Both the position numbers and the translations under genes were made by a program. The notes below the pieces were generated by a model. That model was not told where the DNA came from and did not search any database. It saw only the letters and a list, made by a program, of their open reading frames with translations. From contig NC_135720.1 of assembly GCF_964656455.1 (NCBI RefSeq), positions 108,760,696 to 108,824,695 on the forward strand: DNA of 64,000 nt, read 5' to 3'. This document shows, one piece after another, positions 46,840 through 63,254 of the stretch; the stretch's first letter is position 1, and each line of letters opens with the position of its first letter. Origin of the DNA: Halichoerus grypus (taxonomy: Eukaryota; Chordata; Mammalia; Carnivora; Phocidae).

Positions 46840-47900
46840 GTTTGTTTTTGTAACTCTGAAATTGTGGGAGTGAGATCCATGAATGTTGGTCTCCTCAATC
46901 ACATCAAGGATATAAAGAGTATGGAAGGGGACATAATTTGTGAAGAGAGTTCTTTGGAGAGAGCCATTGCTGTCCTTCTTGGAGGTGCTACCTCCTTCAT
47001 CATCATCCACTAGCTTCTTTGGACCACTCAGAGAGTTCTGACCCACATCCCTGATGTTGGGAGGAAGGCATAGTGGACTAGGGTCCAACTTGGGGCCAGG
47101 CAGGTCCAAAGACTGAAGAAACATTAACCAGGAGAGTGGTGCTGTGCTGGGACCATCCAGCACTCCTAGAGTTTATTGGTACAGAGATTGTACAAGGGTT
47201 TCTCATGGACCAGATGTAAGCATCATGGAGAAATTGGGCTGATGCCATTTTAAGTCCTTTCCAAGATGTCCACCTGGCAGAAAATTGGGCACTTGGACAT
47301 TGTGCCATCATGCTCTAGATTGCTTGTGAATCAGGAGCTGATGGAAGGGATGGTACCAACCAGTCTTAGGGGATAAAAAGGCCTTGAATGGCCAGTGACC
47401 AGGGTTTTATAGTGAGAGGCATGCAACAAAGAGCTTCAGAAGATCCCAGAAATAATTCATGTCTTTACCCTTGTGCCAAGGCCAGAGAATAGGAAGCCTG
47501 TTTATTAAGTTATCTGATCAAGTAACACCTTTTCCCCTTCTCCTTCCTGCCCCTGCACTGCCTCTGATAGGGTTAAAAACTGGTTAGCTAATAGAAGGGG
47601 ATATGTGTGTAGAATGGGTTAGAAGAAAAACAGAACAGAGAAAGAAAGCCAGTCATCACACATGCCCTTCCCACTGCACCTTCCAGCCCCAGTCCAGGGT
47701 AGAGAGAGATTTAAGGCTAAATCAAATCTAGAATTCACATGGTTCACATCTGAGACTAGTCCTTCTAGTTGCAGATTTGAGACTACGTTGATGGCTTAAA
47801 ATGATCTTAGGACTTCCATTGCCCAAGAAGAAGCAAAAACTTCATTGGACCTGAGGCATTTTCATCCTCTGGCAAAGGAAAAGCTTCCCCACTAAATAGT
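46840..47900 (-). other. Unidentified block, possible old LTR or retrocopy
   Basis: On the - strand there is a TATA-like CACTATAAAACCC near 47419-47407, AATAAACTC near 47178-47170 and an A/C-rich tail (ACAAAAACAAACAAACAAAC) near 46850. These fit an old LTR or a processed copy, but I recognise no protein and found no target duplication. Confidence 0.3.
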
Positions 47901-48124
47901 GTAAAGAGTTAGTAGAAAACAGAAATAAAAATCAGAAATAAAGCTGCATTTTGATTACTTTGCTAGTTGCACTTGTCCAGCATACCAGGTAGGATTAACT
48001 ACATCAATACCCAACTACTTGTGCAAATGAAAACAGTAGCATGAATAGTTCAAAAATCATTTTCTACCTGGCTTTGGAATGTGACACCATGAATACTTGA
48101 GAGCCAATTTATCTCCTTAAAGGG

Positions 48125-48625
48125 CAACTGGACATTTATAGCAGCATTATTTACAAAAGCCAAGATATGGAAGCAGCCCAAGTGTCCATCCATTAGTGAA
48201 TGGATAAAGAAGATGTGGTGTATTTATACAATGGAATATTATGCAGCCCTAAAAAGAATGAAATCTTGCCATTTGCAATGACATGGATGGAGCTAAGCAA
48301 AATAAGTCAGTCAGAGAAAGACAAATACCATATGATTTCACTCATAGAAGGAATTTAAGAAGCCAATCAAATGAGCAAAGCAAAAGAGAGAGAGAAATCA
48401 AGAAACAGACTCTTAACTATAGTGGACAAACTGATGGGTACCAGAGGGGAGGGGGGCAGAGGGATTGGTGATATAGATGATGGGGATTAAGGAGTGCACT
48501 TGTCATGATGAGCACCGGGTGATGTATGGAATTGTTGAATCACTACATTGCACACCTGAAACTAAAGTAACACTATCTATTAACTAACTGGAAATTAAAA
48601 AAAAACTTAAAAAAGAAAGTTAAGT
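48125..48625 (+). mobile_element. L1 3' fragment
   Basis: TTATAGCAGCATTATTTACA, CAAGTGTCCATCCATTAGTG, TACAATGGAATATTATGCAG and ATGAGCACCGGGTGATGTAT are the L1 ORF2 end and 3' UTR in + orientation, with an A-rich tail near 48596-48620. 5' truncated and antisense to DAAM2. Confidence 0.85.
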
Positions 48626-48788
48626 AAAAGTTTAAAATTAAAAATTAGTGTGTTAACATAACTTCTGATGATTGATGTGACTTTAAACTTGGTTCTCTGT
48701 ATTTCTCAATACACAGGGTCAAAGATAAGCCAGACTTAGGCTCTGACATCCTTATCTAACAGTCTTAGTTAATTGTCATGCTCTATTT

Positions 48789-48970
48789 CAGTGATCAGCA
48801 AACTTTCTCTAAAGGGTTAGAATAACTATTTCAGGTTTTATATGCCAGGTACAGTCTCTGTCACATATTCTCATTTGTTTTTAAAAACTTTTAAAATGTA
48901 AAAACTATTCTTAGCTCATGGGTCATACAAAAGCAAGCTGGAGGATTGTTTAGCCCACAGACCATTGTTA
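48789..48970 (+). mobile_element. hAT-Charlie-type MITE remnant
   Basis: CAGTGATCAGCAAACTTTCT, CTAAAGGGTTAGAATAACTA and TTTTATATGCCAGGTACAGT, then TTCTTAGCTCATGGGTCATA, match the common mammalian element whose ends read CAGTGGTTGGCAAACTTT. Family number not assigned. Confidence 0.7.
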
Positions 48971-49029
48971 ATAAGTTTAAATTCTTCCTCTATCTACTCC
49001 ATGCAATGGATCATTAAAAGCTGAGTACA

Positions 49030-49229
49030 GGGGCACCTGGGTGGCTCAGTAGGTTAAGCGTCTACCTTCAGCTCAGGTCATGATCCCAGGGTCCTGGGAT
49101 CAAGTACCACTTTGGGCTCCCTGCTCAGTGGGGAGTCTGCTTCTCCCTCTGCCTCTCCCACCCCCCAGTTTGTGCTCTCTCTTTAGCTCACTCTCTCTTT
49201 CTCTCAAATGAATAAAATCTTAAAAAAAA
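49030..49229 (+). mobile_element. SINEC, + orientation
   Basis: Carnivore SINE with head GGGGCACCTGGGTGGCTCAG, T/C tract and AATAAAATCTT then A tail. Perfect 14-base target duplication AAAAGCTGAGTACA at 49016-49029 and 49230-49243. Antisense to DAAM2, about 325 bases downstream of exon 10. Confidence 0.95.
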
Positions 49230-49257
49230 AAAAGCTGAGTACACCCCCTATAAACCT

Positions 49258-49445
49258 GTGCTGTTCAATATGGTAGTCACTAGCCACATCATATCACTAT
49301 CTGAATTTAATTAAAATGAAATAAAATTTTAAATTCAGTTCCTCAGTCACACTATCCACATGTCAAGTGCTCAGCAGCCATGTCTAAACAGGGCAGATAT
49401 GGAATATTTCCATTATCTCAGAGGATTCTATTAGACAGGTGCATT
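49258..49445. mobile_element. hAT-like MITE remnant
   Basis: Ends GCTGTTCAATATGGTAGTCA and GATTCTATTAGACAGGTGC form imperfect inverted repeats, and the interior CTCAGTCACACTATCCACAT is typical of a common mammalian hAT MITE. Not named further. Confidence 0.6.
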
Positions 49446-49553
49446 TGGAGACATCTGGTTTACAAGAGGGAGCAGAGGTTTCACTGGTGAGAGTCCATGC
49501 AGGAGAGCGAGAGGGAAGGAGGAGGAAGACAGGTGAGAGCTGGCCACTGCTCA

Positions 49554-52003
<2,450 letters not shown>

Positions 52004-52017
52004 CTAATTATATGAAG

Positions 52018-52242
52018 CAGGATTTCTCAATCTCAGCATATTGGCATCTTGGACCAGATCATTCTTCGTCATGGGAGCTGTCCTGTTCATTGTAGGCTGT
52101 TCCACAGCATCCTTGGTCCATATCTATCAGATGCCAGTGACATCCTCCTTGCACGGGTTGTGATAACAAAAATCGTCTCTAGGCTTTGCAAATGTTCACA
52201 GGGGGAGGAGGAAGCAAAGTTACTCCTGGTTGAGAACTACTG
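52018..52242. mobile_element. hAT-like MITE, copy 1
   Basis: Ends CAGGATTTCTCAATC and GGTTGAGAACTACTG are inverted repeats; inside, GTCCTGTTCATTGTAGGCTG, CTATCAGATGCCAGTGACAT and GTTCACAGGGGGAGG follow a common mammalian MITE. Two further copies lie at 53192 and 53694. Confidence 0.75.
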
Positions 52243-52264
52243 ATTCAAACTAAGGAAAGGGGAC

Positions 52265-52440
52265 AGTGGCATAGATGATTCAAGGACCACGTAGCATAGT
52301 TCCACACAAGCTGGGTTCAAATCCCAGATCTACTCTCTCATTGTGTGACCACAGGCAAGCTAATCTCAGTCTCCTTATTGTAAATTCAGGGCTTGTGTGA
52401 CAATATAATGGGATGGTGCTTGGTGACTGCAGCACCACCA
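52265..52440 (+). repeat. MIR SINE remnant
   Basis: AGCTGGGTTCAAATCCCAGA, TGTGTGACCACAGGCAAGCT and AATCTCAGTCTCCTTATTGT follow MIR order in + orientation. Confidence 0.75.
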
Positions 52441-52896
52441 GAAGTAAGCTTCTATTTGAAAAGAGATTTTATAATACAATATTTAAGCAGCAGAATTGTG
52501 TATTTTTAGGGTTATTGAGGCTGAAATGAAAAGGCAATCTGGTTTGTGAAGCATGATCTAGTTAGTGGCAGGGAGAGGGGACTCAGGAAATTGCTGGAAG
52601 GCAGGGGTAGAGTAACCCGGGAGAGAATTTGAAACTAATAATGTTTAAGGACTGGCCCTCTTTCCTTTGGGGGTTGCAATCTCCCAGCAGAGGAGATGCC
52701 CTACCAGGTAAGGCCTGCCAGGTGAGGCCCTGCAGAGCCAACACACTGCCAGGTTCCAGAAGTAGGACCTGTCTATAGGACCACTCACCAGGGAAGCCAG
52801 CCAACACTGGACCTACCACAACATGGGATCTGGAGAAGAGGCTGTGGGGCCACCTGGGACCCCACTGCAGTTGCCCCATCCCTGTAGGCTTCTCAC

Positions 52897-52963
52897 CATG
52901 TCAAACCTCCTGGCTAGCTCCAGGTCATCCTCATTCCGGACCATCTCAAAGAAGTCTAAATGC
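52897..52963 (-). CDS. DAAM2: DAAM2 coding exon 8 (FH3)
   Basis: Residues about 326-348: (K)[20 protein letters not shown] then DM. Short 67-base exon, phase 2 in and 0 out. The acceptor is GTATCTAG and the donor ATG/GTGAGA. Confidence 0.96.
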
Positions 52964-53191
52964 CTAGATACGATGAGGGGATAGAGAGAGTAGATATTAC
53001 TCCTAGGATGTCCCTGTTTGAGGGTTAGCCCCTTCAACTCCCCAGTGAACTAAATCTGAAAGCTTAATTCAGGTGATGCCAAGGCAAAACCAGAAAGAAG
53101 CCACTGGTCTGTAGGCCAAGTCTCCTCCTTTATAGAATCCCATGCCCCTTCTTCCTCAGGGAGGCCAGCCTAGAGTCCCGTCACCTTAGAT

Positions 53192-53408
53192 CAGGCTTTC
53201 TCAATTTTGGCACTATTGATATCCAAGGCTAGATTTTCCTTGGTTGTGGGAGGCTGATCTGTGAGATGTAGAAGGTTCAACAGCATTTCTCATCTCTACC
53301 CACTAGACACCAGTAGCAGCTCCCACCTTTCAAGTCATGACAACAAAAATGTCTCCAGGCTTAGCCAAATGTCCCCTGGGGGTAAAATCACCCAGTCAAG
53401 GACTACTG
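53192..53408. mobile_element. hAT-like MITE, copy 2
   Basis: CAGGCTTTCTCAATTTTGGC at the start and CAGTCAAGGACTACTG at the end, with CTCTACCCACTAGACACCAG, AACAAAAATGTCTCCAGGCT and AAATGTCCCCTGGGGG inside. Same family and direction as the copy at 52018. Confidence 0.75.
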
Positions 53409-53693
53409 CTCTGCCTTCACCAGGGTTCTCATACTGTCCTCATGTCAACCTTCAAAGCCAATCTCTCTCATTTTTCACCCCATCCACTCCCCAACTCCAC
53501 TTCAAAAGGGCCCATCCTGTCTCCCTTAAGACCCAGCGCAATAAAATAGTCTGTACCAATGGGACAGAACCAGAGGGGACAGATAGGAACTTAATTGGAA
53601 TTAAGGAACACATAGGAATTTAATTGTGCCCTTTAATCAATAAAGGCTTTTATGGCTTCCATTTGGGGTGGGGCAATTTCCTTGTTAAGCAGC

Positions 53694-53850
53694 AGTGCCC
53701 TGCAGGATGTTTAGTATTCCTGGTTTCCAACAACCAATACCAGTTAGTGTCCCCCAACCAGCCAGTCTAAAAACCAAAGGAACACCCTATGTGTTTCCAA
53801 AGCCCCCCCCCACCACCCTGGGGAAGTACTAACATTGTTGAGGACTACTG
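53694..53850. mobile_element. hAT-like MITE, copy 3 (truncated)
   Basis: CCCTGCAGGATGTTTAGTAT at the left and CATTGTTGAGGACTACTG at the right, the same family with its left end lost and the middle diverged. Confidence 0.6.
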
Positions 53851-54086
53851 GATGGGTCCACCTGCGTTTAACATCAGAGATGAGAAAGCAGGTCAACAAA
53901 GAGAGCAGGCAAGGACATAGGTAGGATGTGGGACAAGGGGGTGACAGCTGTCCACCTCCCCCACACAGAGCTGATTCTGGATTAATACTGGGTATGGCAG
54001 GTGGTCTCCAGTGGGAAGGGCAGCCTCCTTGAAAGTCCTGATCATCCCCAACTGGTCTCCAGTGGGGACAGGTGGCTTGGGCCTTA

Positions 54087-56316
<2,230 letters not shown>

Positions 56317-56650
56317 CTGAAAGCGTGTCCGCTCAGCTGCGTACACCTGGTAGTGGAGCATGGCCTGCAGCACCTTCTTGTGGCCGCCAGGCACCAAGCA
56401 CACGGCACCCAGGATCTCCAGCACGGCCACCTTGGTCTTGCTGTTCTCTGTGCGCAGACTCTGTGCAATGGTGCTGATGGCCTCGGGCTGCGCCAGCACA
56501 TGCGCTCGCCCCTGGGAGTTGTTCATCAGAGCCTTGATGCAACCAATGAGGGAGGTGTGGATGCGACTTTCGCAGGTGGCGTGGTCCATGCTCCGGAGGA
56601 AATTCAGCAGACAGGTCAAACCCTCCAGCTCAATGAAGCGTGTCACAAAC
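56317..56650 (-). CDS. DAAM2: DAAM2 coding exon 5 (GBD/FH3 armadillo)
   Basis: The longest exon, residues about 143-254: (R)[100 protein letters not shown] and [11 protein letters not shown]. It carries the armadillo repeats of the DRF GTPase-binding domain that also receive the DAD helix ([18 protein letters not shown] is highly conserved). 334 bases, phase 2 in and 0 out. Confidence 0.98.
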
Positions 56651-57140
56651 CTGTCCAGGCCAGCGCCATTAGCACAACAGGTATCCTGAATTTGCCTATT
56701 ATTCTGTATACACTTTGCAAATAGTTACCCCAGGACCTGTATAACGCCGTGTCCCACCTATAGCAGCCACTTGGTTCATTTAGTGAGTTTATCTAAGGCA
56801 TTGAAATCCTGTCACCCTCGCAGGAGACTCGTGCCTTATTTGCACCTTAAATATCGTGCATTTGCAGGCCACGGACTGTCAGTTGCATAGCTGTGATGGT
56901 GTACGCATGAAGAGAATGATTGCAGTAATTATTACTATAATTATACTGTAATTATAATGGCTGTTAAACCTGAAAATTCATCTCCAGAGAGATGTCAGAA
57001 GACAAAGTGGACTTCCAGACAGGGGGGTCACCAGGGGTCACTGAGTCATGGGACCAAGGCTGGGGAAGGCGCTCTTCAAGTGATCCTTAAGAAAATAGCT
57101 ATCTTGAATATTAACAGGAAGCATTAAAAACCATTTAGTT

Positions 57141-57616
57141 CAGGGGTTCTTAACCTGGGGTCTGTGTTCCCCTAAGGGGTCATGGATAACTTGCAGGGGT
57201 CTGTGAACTTGGATGGGGAAAAAAACGTTACACTTTTATTTTTGGTAACCTCTACCTGAAATGTATCATTTATTCGTATGATGAATGTGGGCAATAAACT
57301 ACAGTGGTAATAGCAGAACCTGTGACTTTGTCACCCAAAGAAATCAGCTATTTTCATATCAAATTATAGCTGCTACAGGTGTCGCAGACTATCACTTCCA
57401 CTCACCAGCACTTCAAAATCATGGTGGTTGCTAGTTCCTTCTGCTTAAGGCTTAAAAAAGCACATTAATTGTTATCTCACAAATGTTTCATATTTGGTAA
57501 CTGCATTTCAATTTAATTGGTTTATTTTTCATCTTATCTATTTTATTATTTAAAAATATCATTCTGATAAGCAGTCAGTAGGCTTCATCTGGTGCCAAAG
57601 TCATCCATGGCACATG
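57141..57616. mobile_element. DNA transposon remnant (hAT-like)
   Basis: Starts CAGGGGTTCTTAACCTGGGG and contains GGGTCATGGATAACTTGCAG, ACCTGTGACTTTGTCACCCA and GATAAGCAGTCAGTAGGCTT; its far end is lost at about 57616. The ends of this family normally read CAGGGGTTCTTAACC. Family name not assigned. Confidence 0.65.
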
Positions 57617-58103
57617 CACCTTCACACATGCATACACAGAGAGAGGCTTAGAACACTGAATTTCGTAAAACAGTAACGATCTAAGGAAATGTCATAAATG
57701 GAGCTGAGGGAACCATCGCATATAGTGAATACATTTGGTCCCAAGTGTATTTGTGTATTTCCATATTATTATACAAATATGTCTACAAAATGAAATATAC
57801 TCTAAAATTAAGTCTTTAAAATAGGTATTATTTGTTTCTATTATATGCTTTTCTGTATTCTGCAGAATTTCCACCATGACTATGTGTAACTTTTATAATC
57901 AGAATTTTATTAAGGGAAAGAAAAGTAAATTGAAGTGGGAGACAAACCTGGCAAACTTCCCTCAACCCTTCTCCTCGATGTCCTCATCCTTCCTGCACCC
58001 CCTTCCTACAAGCCCCCCACCCCCTGAACCACACGGGATTAAGGTGCTCCCATTCTCCTGAGGCTCTAGTTCCAGGCTCCCAAAGTAGAGAGCTCAGCCC
58101 AAA

Positions 58104-58104
<1 letters not shown>

Positions 58105-58146
<42 letters not shown>
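58105..58146. repeat. (CA)n microsatellite
   Basis: An uninterrupted CA repeat of about 42 bases, likely variable in length. Confidence 0.97.
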
Positions 58147-58148
<2 letters not shown>

Positions 58149-58320
58149 CAGACCAGTATGCTGGTAAACATTTAACAACTGGCTCTCTGAAGAAAGAAAA
58201 AAAGGCCTGATTGTAGTGTTTGCCAATTTCCACAGTATAAATATGCCCAGCATAGCTGATTTCAAGCTATCAATGTGACATCATTGAACGTGGAGTTGGG
58301 AAGAGGTGTAACATTTATAG

Positions 58321-58714
58321 TACAGATGATCCTTGAATAACATGAGTTTGAACTGTTTAGGTCCACTTATATGGGAAGTTTTTCAATAAACACAAGAATA
58401 CTATGAATAGATTTTCCTTATGATTTTCTTAACAGTTTCTTTTCTCTAGCTTACTATGAATACTATGAATAGATTTTCCTTATGATTTTCTTAACAGTTT
58501 CTTTTCTCTAGCTTACCTTGTTGTAAGAATACAGAATATAATACATATAACATATAAAATATGGGTTAATCAACTGTTTATGTTATTGGTAAGGCTGCTG
58601 GTCAACGATAGATTGTTAGCAGTTAAGTCTTGGGAGAGTCAAAAGTTATATGCAGATTTTCAACTGCATGGGGGTTGACACCCCTAACACCCACCTTGTT
58701 CAGGGTCAGCTGTA
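58321..58714. mobile_element. Tigger-like DNA transposon (non-autonomous)
   Basis: Starts TACAGATGATCCTTGAATAA and ends TTGTTCAGGGTCAGCTGTA. The two ends are imperfect inverted repeats flanked by TA, the mariner/Tigger target site. Inside are TTTGAACTGTTTAGGTCCAC and TCAAAAGTTATATGCAGATT. A 62-base tandem duplication lies at 58399-58522. Confidence 0.8.
58399..58522. repeat. 62-base tandem duplication inside the Tigger-like element
   Basis: The unit starting TACTATGAATAGATTTTCCT occurs at 58399 and again at 58461. The first 55 bases of the two copies are identical. Confidence 0.95.
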
Positions 58715-59582
58715 TTTCCACCATGTATATACAATGAATATAAACTCAAGAGCATATGTAACAGTCAAGAGCATACATAAAACTAAAATGTAGTAAGAAC
58801 ATTAAGTAATTAGGGAGTGAAAAGTTTCAAGTATTTATTACTTTTGTTTTTAGTATGATTTATTTAGTTTTAAGTTTATATAACTTATATTCTAATCATA
58901 GCTATGTTTAACAAGCAGCTTACAAAACTGCTGAAAATTTAACAGTTGGCTCCCACAAGGAGCTACAAGCCAGCTCCCAGGCACGAGGAGAAGCTGTGGC
59001 TCTTGGCCCATTTTGGACCTTTGCGCAGTATGGCCTGGGAAGGGGGAAGTGTCCTTCTTCTCAAAATCATCCCCTTTTCCTGGCCTGCATCACTCCTCCT
59101 CTAGGTGGTGGAATCTCATCCACAGACACCACATCTCCCCCTAGTGGCTGGAGTATCTCTTCTCCACGCTGCCCTCCTCCCTGGCCGGGGGAATTAATTC
59201 TCAGAGCTCTTTCTTACACACCTTGTCCCTAAGGCCACCTTCCCTGCCATTCCATTCTCCCAAGAAAAACAAATACCTGCCCTCAATTTCTGCTCAGATA
59301 GCACTTCAGGACCTGAGGTTTATGTCACATTCCTCTGCTCTCTGCCTTGGTCCCCCACATGCCCATCCTCTGGCAGCCTCCCAGCTCCTCAGAGAAAGGG
59401 GTTGTAGGAGGCAGGAAGTGGAGCAGAGTGCAGGGAACTCTAGGGGATGTGGTGGTGGGGGGATGGAGCTGGCAAGGGGACTGGGATGGGAGCAGAGCAT
59501 TGGGTGAAGCTTCAGGAAGTTGAGGGGGACTAGCAAGTGAAGGGGTGTGGAAGGAAGTGGGAAGGGGAAACACAATGAGTCA

Positions 59583-60127
<545 letters not shown>

Positions 60128-60202
60128 GGCAGCCATAGAGTTGATGCGGTCGATGTAATAGTCAGGCCAGCTGGTCGCCAGTTTATTGGGGTCCTCCTGC
60201 TC
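60128..60202 (-). CDS. DAAM2: DAAM2 coding exon 3 (GBD)
   Basis: Residues about 87-111: [20 protein letters not shown] then NSMAA. Part of the GTPase-binding domain (SWPxYYIDRINxMA is shared with DAAM1). 25 codons, phase 0 to 0. The acceptor is TTCCAG and the donor GCC/GTGAGC. Confidence 0.98.
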
Positions 60203-63164
60203 CTGGAACAAGAAGAAAGACTGTATGGACCACCTGGCAAGATAGGCCCATGCCTGAGGTCCTGAGCTTCATTCCATGTCAGCAGATTCACTTTCCAGCC
60301 CCACCCAGACAGGGATAACTTTGAGGAAGTTACAAAATCTCTCCAGGCTTCCATTTCTTCCTTGGTAAAAATGCAGATAGTGAACACTGACTCTTGTGAC
60401 CGGCCAATGACATGGGCAGGAATCACACAGGTATATGCACTTTCAATGAACAATATATATAATTAAAAATAAATTCTTTTTTTCCTGTTATATCTGTTCC
60501 CTCTTTGTTTGCTTCTTAATAAAATATAATTTTATGTCTGTTGAACCTAATAAAAATCTGTGCATATATTTTATACATCTGGTTTTTCAAATTTTACTTT
60601 CTAATACCATTCTCATTGTATTTTACAAAAGTATTGGTTTTTGACAGTCTGAAATTTTAAAAACTTGGTTTTTCTCTCAGATTGCTTGAGAAGCACTGAT
60701 ATAAAGCATTTGGTGCAGTTCTTTGGCACATGGTAGGCACTCAGTGAATAGTAACTTCACTAAAAGACAGAAAGAGACTCCCAAGCCCTGGGTATTGGAG
60801 AGACTCAGGAGGACTCGGTGTAGCTGGGAGGCAGAGCCCAGAGGACAGGGCCTTTGGCCCAGTCCTCAGGTTCCAAGGGAAAGCCTCAATTCCTCCCCAG
60901 GGATGGGCAAAGACAATGAGAGTTGAATAAATATTAATGTTGATTGAAGATCTAGCCCTCTCCTTCAGCCAGTGACTCTACTTCTGGGCATTACATACAC
61001 CCTGCTCCTTCCTGTCCCTGTCCCATTTGGATGTTCCCCTTCACCTGCCTTCTGCTAATCTCCTGCTTTCAAATCTGCACAAAAACTTAACTCCTCTTCC
61101 AGAACCTTGCTGACAAACTACCTGTCTGCCAGGTGACCTGGACTTTGCCCTGCCTCCCTCAGCTATATCTACTAGCTTCACAATTTTGTTTCACAAAATC
61201 CAAATTTTAGACCAGTGGGAAAGCTGCCTTCATTTGGTCTTTGTGATTTCACATGGCTATATGTTAACTCTTCATGACTGAAACTCCCCAATTCTATCTT
61301 CTGACTTTGGGGAGGGGATCACAGAACCAAAAACAAATGCACCATCAAATATATATTTTCCTGTCTTTGCCAGCTCATCATTTCTCCATTCCATATGCAT
61401 TAAATGAGCACCTACTACATGCCAATCACTGTACTGAGCCCTGAAAGTACTGAGCAAAAAGTCAGTCTCTGTCTTCCATAGAATAGTCTAGTGTCAGAGT
61501 AGGGTGACAAATGCTTTATGGTCGAACTATCTATAGTGGGCTGTGGAAGCCCAGGGTGGGGGCATCTAACACAGAAGGCCCATGAGGGGGGCTCGGAGAG
61601 GACAGAGTTATTAAAGATTACTGAAGCTAAGACAGGTGGGGAAGATGTTACAAACAGAGGAAGCACCACATGGCAAAAGAGGAGTATGTGAAAGTGTGGG
61701 GGGAGATTACGTGTAATCTGGTTTGGAAGGTAGAACAAGATATCCTTACATTTCAGTATTTTTTTTTTATTTTAGTTGTGTAAGAGATCAATTTACAGGA
61801 ACTCCATAGTAAATCAGTTTGGAAAGTGGAGAAGCATGAGACAGGATTAACTACTCCTGAAGTTAATTTTGTACTCCCTCCCTCCCTCCCTCCTATGACT
61901 TGAACTTTTTCAAGATCATCTTTCTCACAATGAGAGTCCTGGACACAGCACATAGTATTCTGCAGGCGCCTAATAGATGTGCATCAAGTATACTAGACTA
62001 GTGTGCACAGCCCCTGCATCTTACCACAGGCTCTTGGACTTCAGCATGCCTGGGTTTTAGCAGTGGTGCAGCCACTGGCTATGATTGGCTGGGACCTTTG
62101 GGTGAGTCCACTGCCTCCCTAGGCTGTCCTTGCTTCATACGCAGAAGAAAGGACTAAGACTGAATTGCTTCTCAGCTCCTTCCAACTCTAGAATGGTATA
62201 ACATTCTAATCCTCCAATTTTATAAGGTCGTGGAACCCCAGCTGAGACAAATACCCTGGGTGAGAAGAAGAAGAAAAGAGCCATGAACAAATAAGCTCAG
62301 GGAACATGAAGGAGCAACAGCTCAGAACTGCCCCAGACCTGCCTGTCTTCTCCCAGTGGGGAGTAGGTCCAAGCCTCTGATGCAGAAATAACTGGGTCCT
62401 AACTCCCAAACTCCTATACTCTGAGGTCAAAGGAAAAAGCTGTTAGTTTGAAAAATTGGAGGGTGGAGGGGAGACAAGGTAGATGGGCCAAGAAAGAGAA
62501 AGGCTAAAATAGAAGGGGGGCAAGAGAGATACAGACAGAAAGATGTGTAAGAGACACACAGATATGGAGGAAGACCAAGGGAAGCAGAGGGGAAGAGACA
62601 AGAACTAATGAAGCCCCAGCTGGAGCCTGGCACACCCCTTCCTAAGGAAGACCATAGTTGGGAGACTGACGACATCTCTTAATGAAGGAGAAGAGAGGGA
62701 GGAGAGGGTGGGGAGAACGGGGACTGGTGTGTGACCTTGATATACCTGCTGCCCTGTGAGGCCGAGCCTGGGACAGGTGGGGGCCAAAGATCCAGAAGAG
62801 GCCACCCCAGCCCCAAACAGTCCTTACAACACAAAGCTGCCCTTGGGTATGGCACAGGACAACATGCCCTCCAGGCAGGCACGGGAAGGGAGTATAGACT
62901 TATCATCTTGGTATCTCCTGGACCCAGCCCCACTCTGGGAGCCCAGTGGGCACCTGCAACAAGGATCTTTGAAAACCAGAATCTCTTTCCCTGTCAGCTC
63001 CATGAGAGCAGGGAATTTTTGGTCCTGATTTATTCATGCCACTGACACCTAGAACGACACTGGTATATAATAAATATCTGTTGAATGAGCGAGAAAGCAT
63101 AGAGGCAAGAGCTGTGCCAGGCTGGGGACCCTGAGGTGGCAGTGGAAGGGGTCAGACATGGCAC
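60203..63164 (-). other. DAAM2: DAAM2 intron 2
   Basis: 3 kb. An L2 remnant lies at about 61380-61730, a CCCT-rich tract at 61876-61893 and a MIR/L2-like tail near 63040-63100. The rest is unique. Confidence 0.8.
61380..61730 (+). repeat. L2 LINE remnant
   Basis: GAGCACCTACTACATGCCAA, TGTACTGAGCCCTGAAAGTA and AGGAAGCACCACATGGCAAA follow the L2 3' end order in + orientation. Confidence 0.65.
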
Positions 63165-63254
63165 CTTCTTCTTGCTGCAGTAGATCTGCCATTTCTTCTC
63201 TGGAGGCAGTGCAAACACAGCCTCTCGGTTTTTGTCGGTGAGATCCAATTCATC
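63165..63254 (-). CDS. DAAM2: DAAM2 coding exon 2 (GBD)
   Basis: Residues about 57-86: [20 protein letters not shown] then [10 protein letters not shown]. The GBD core ([21 protein letters not shown]) characteristic of DAAM1/2. 30 codons, phase 0 to 0. The acceptor on the - strand is TTTGCAG and the donor AAG/GTGCCA. The exon with the start codon lies beyond 64000. Confidence 0.98.

Noticed and set aside
46771..47163. 130-codon frame on the - strand as a real gene
   Set aside because: No recognised domain, sits in a DAAM2 intron within an unresolved repeat-like block, and has no splice or homology support. Kept only as part of that block.
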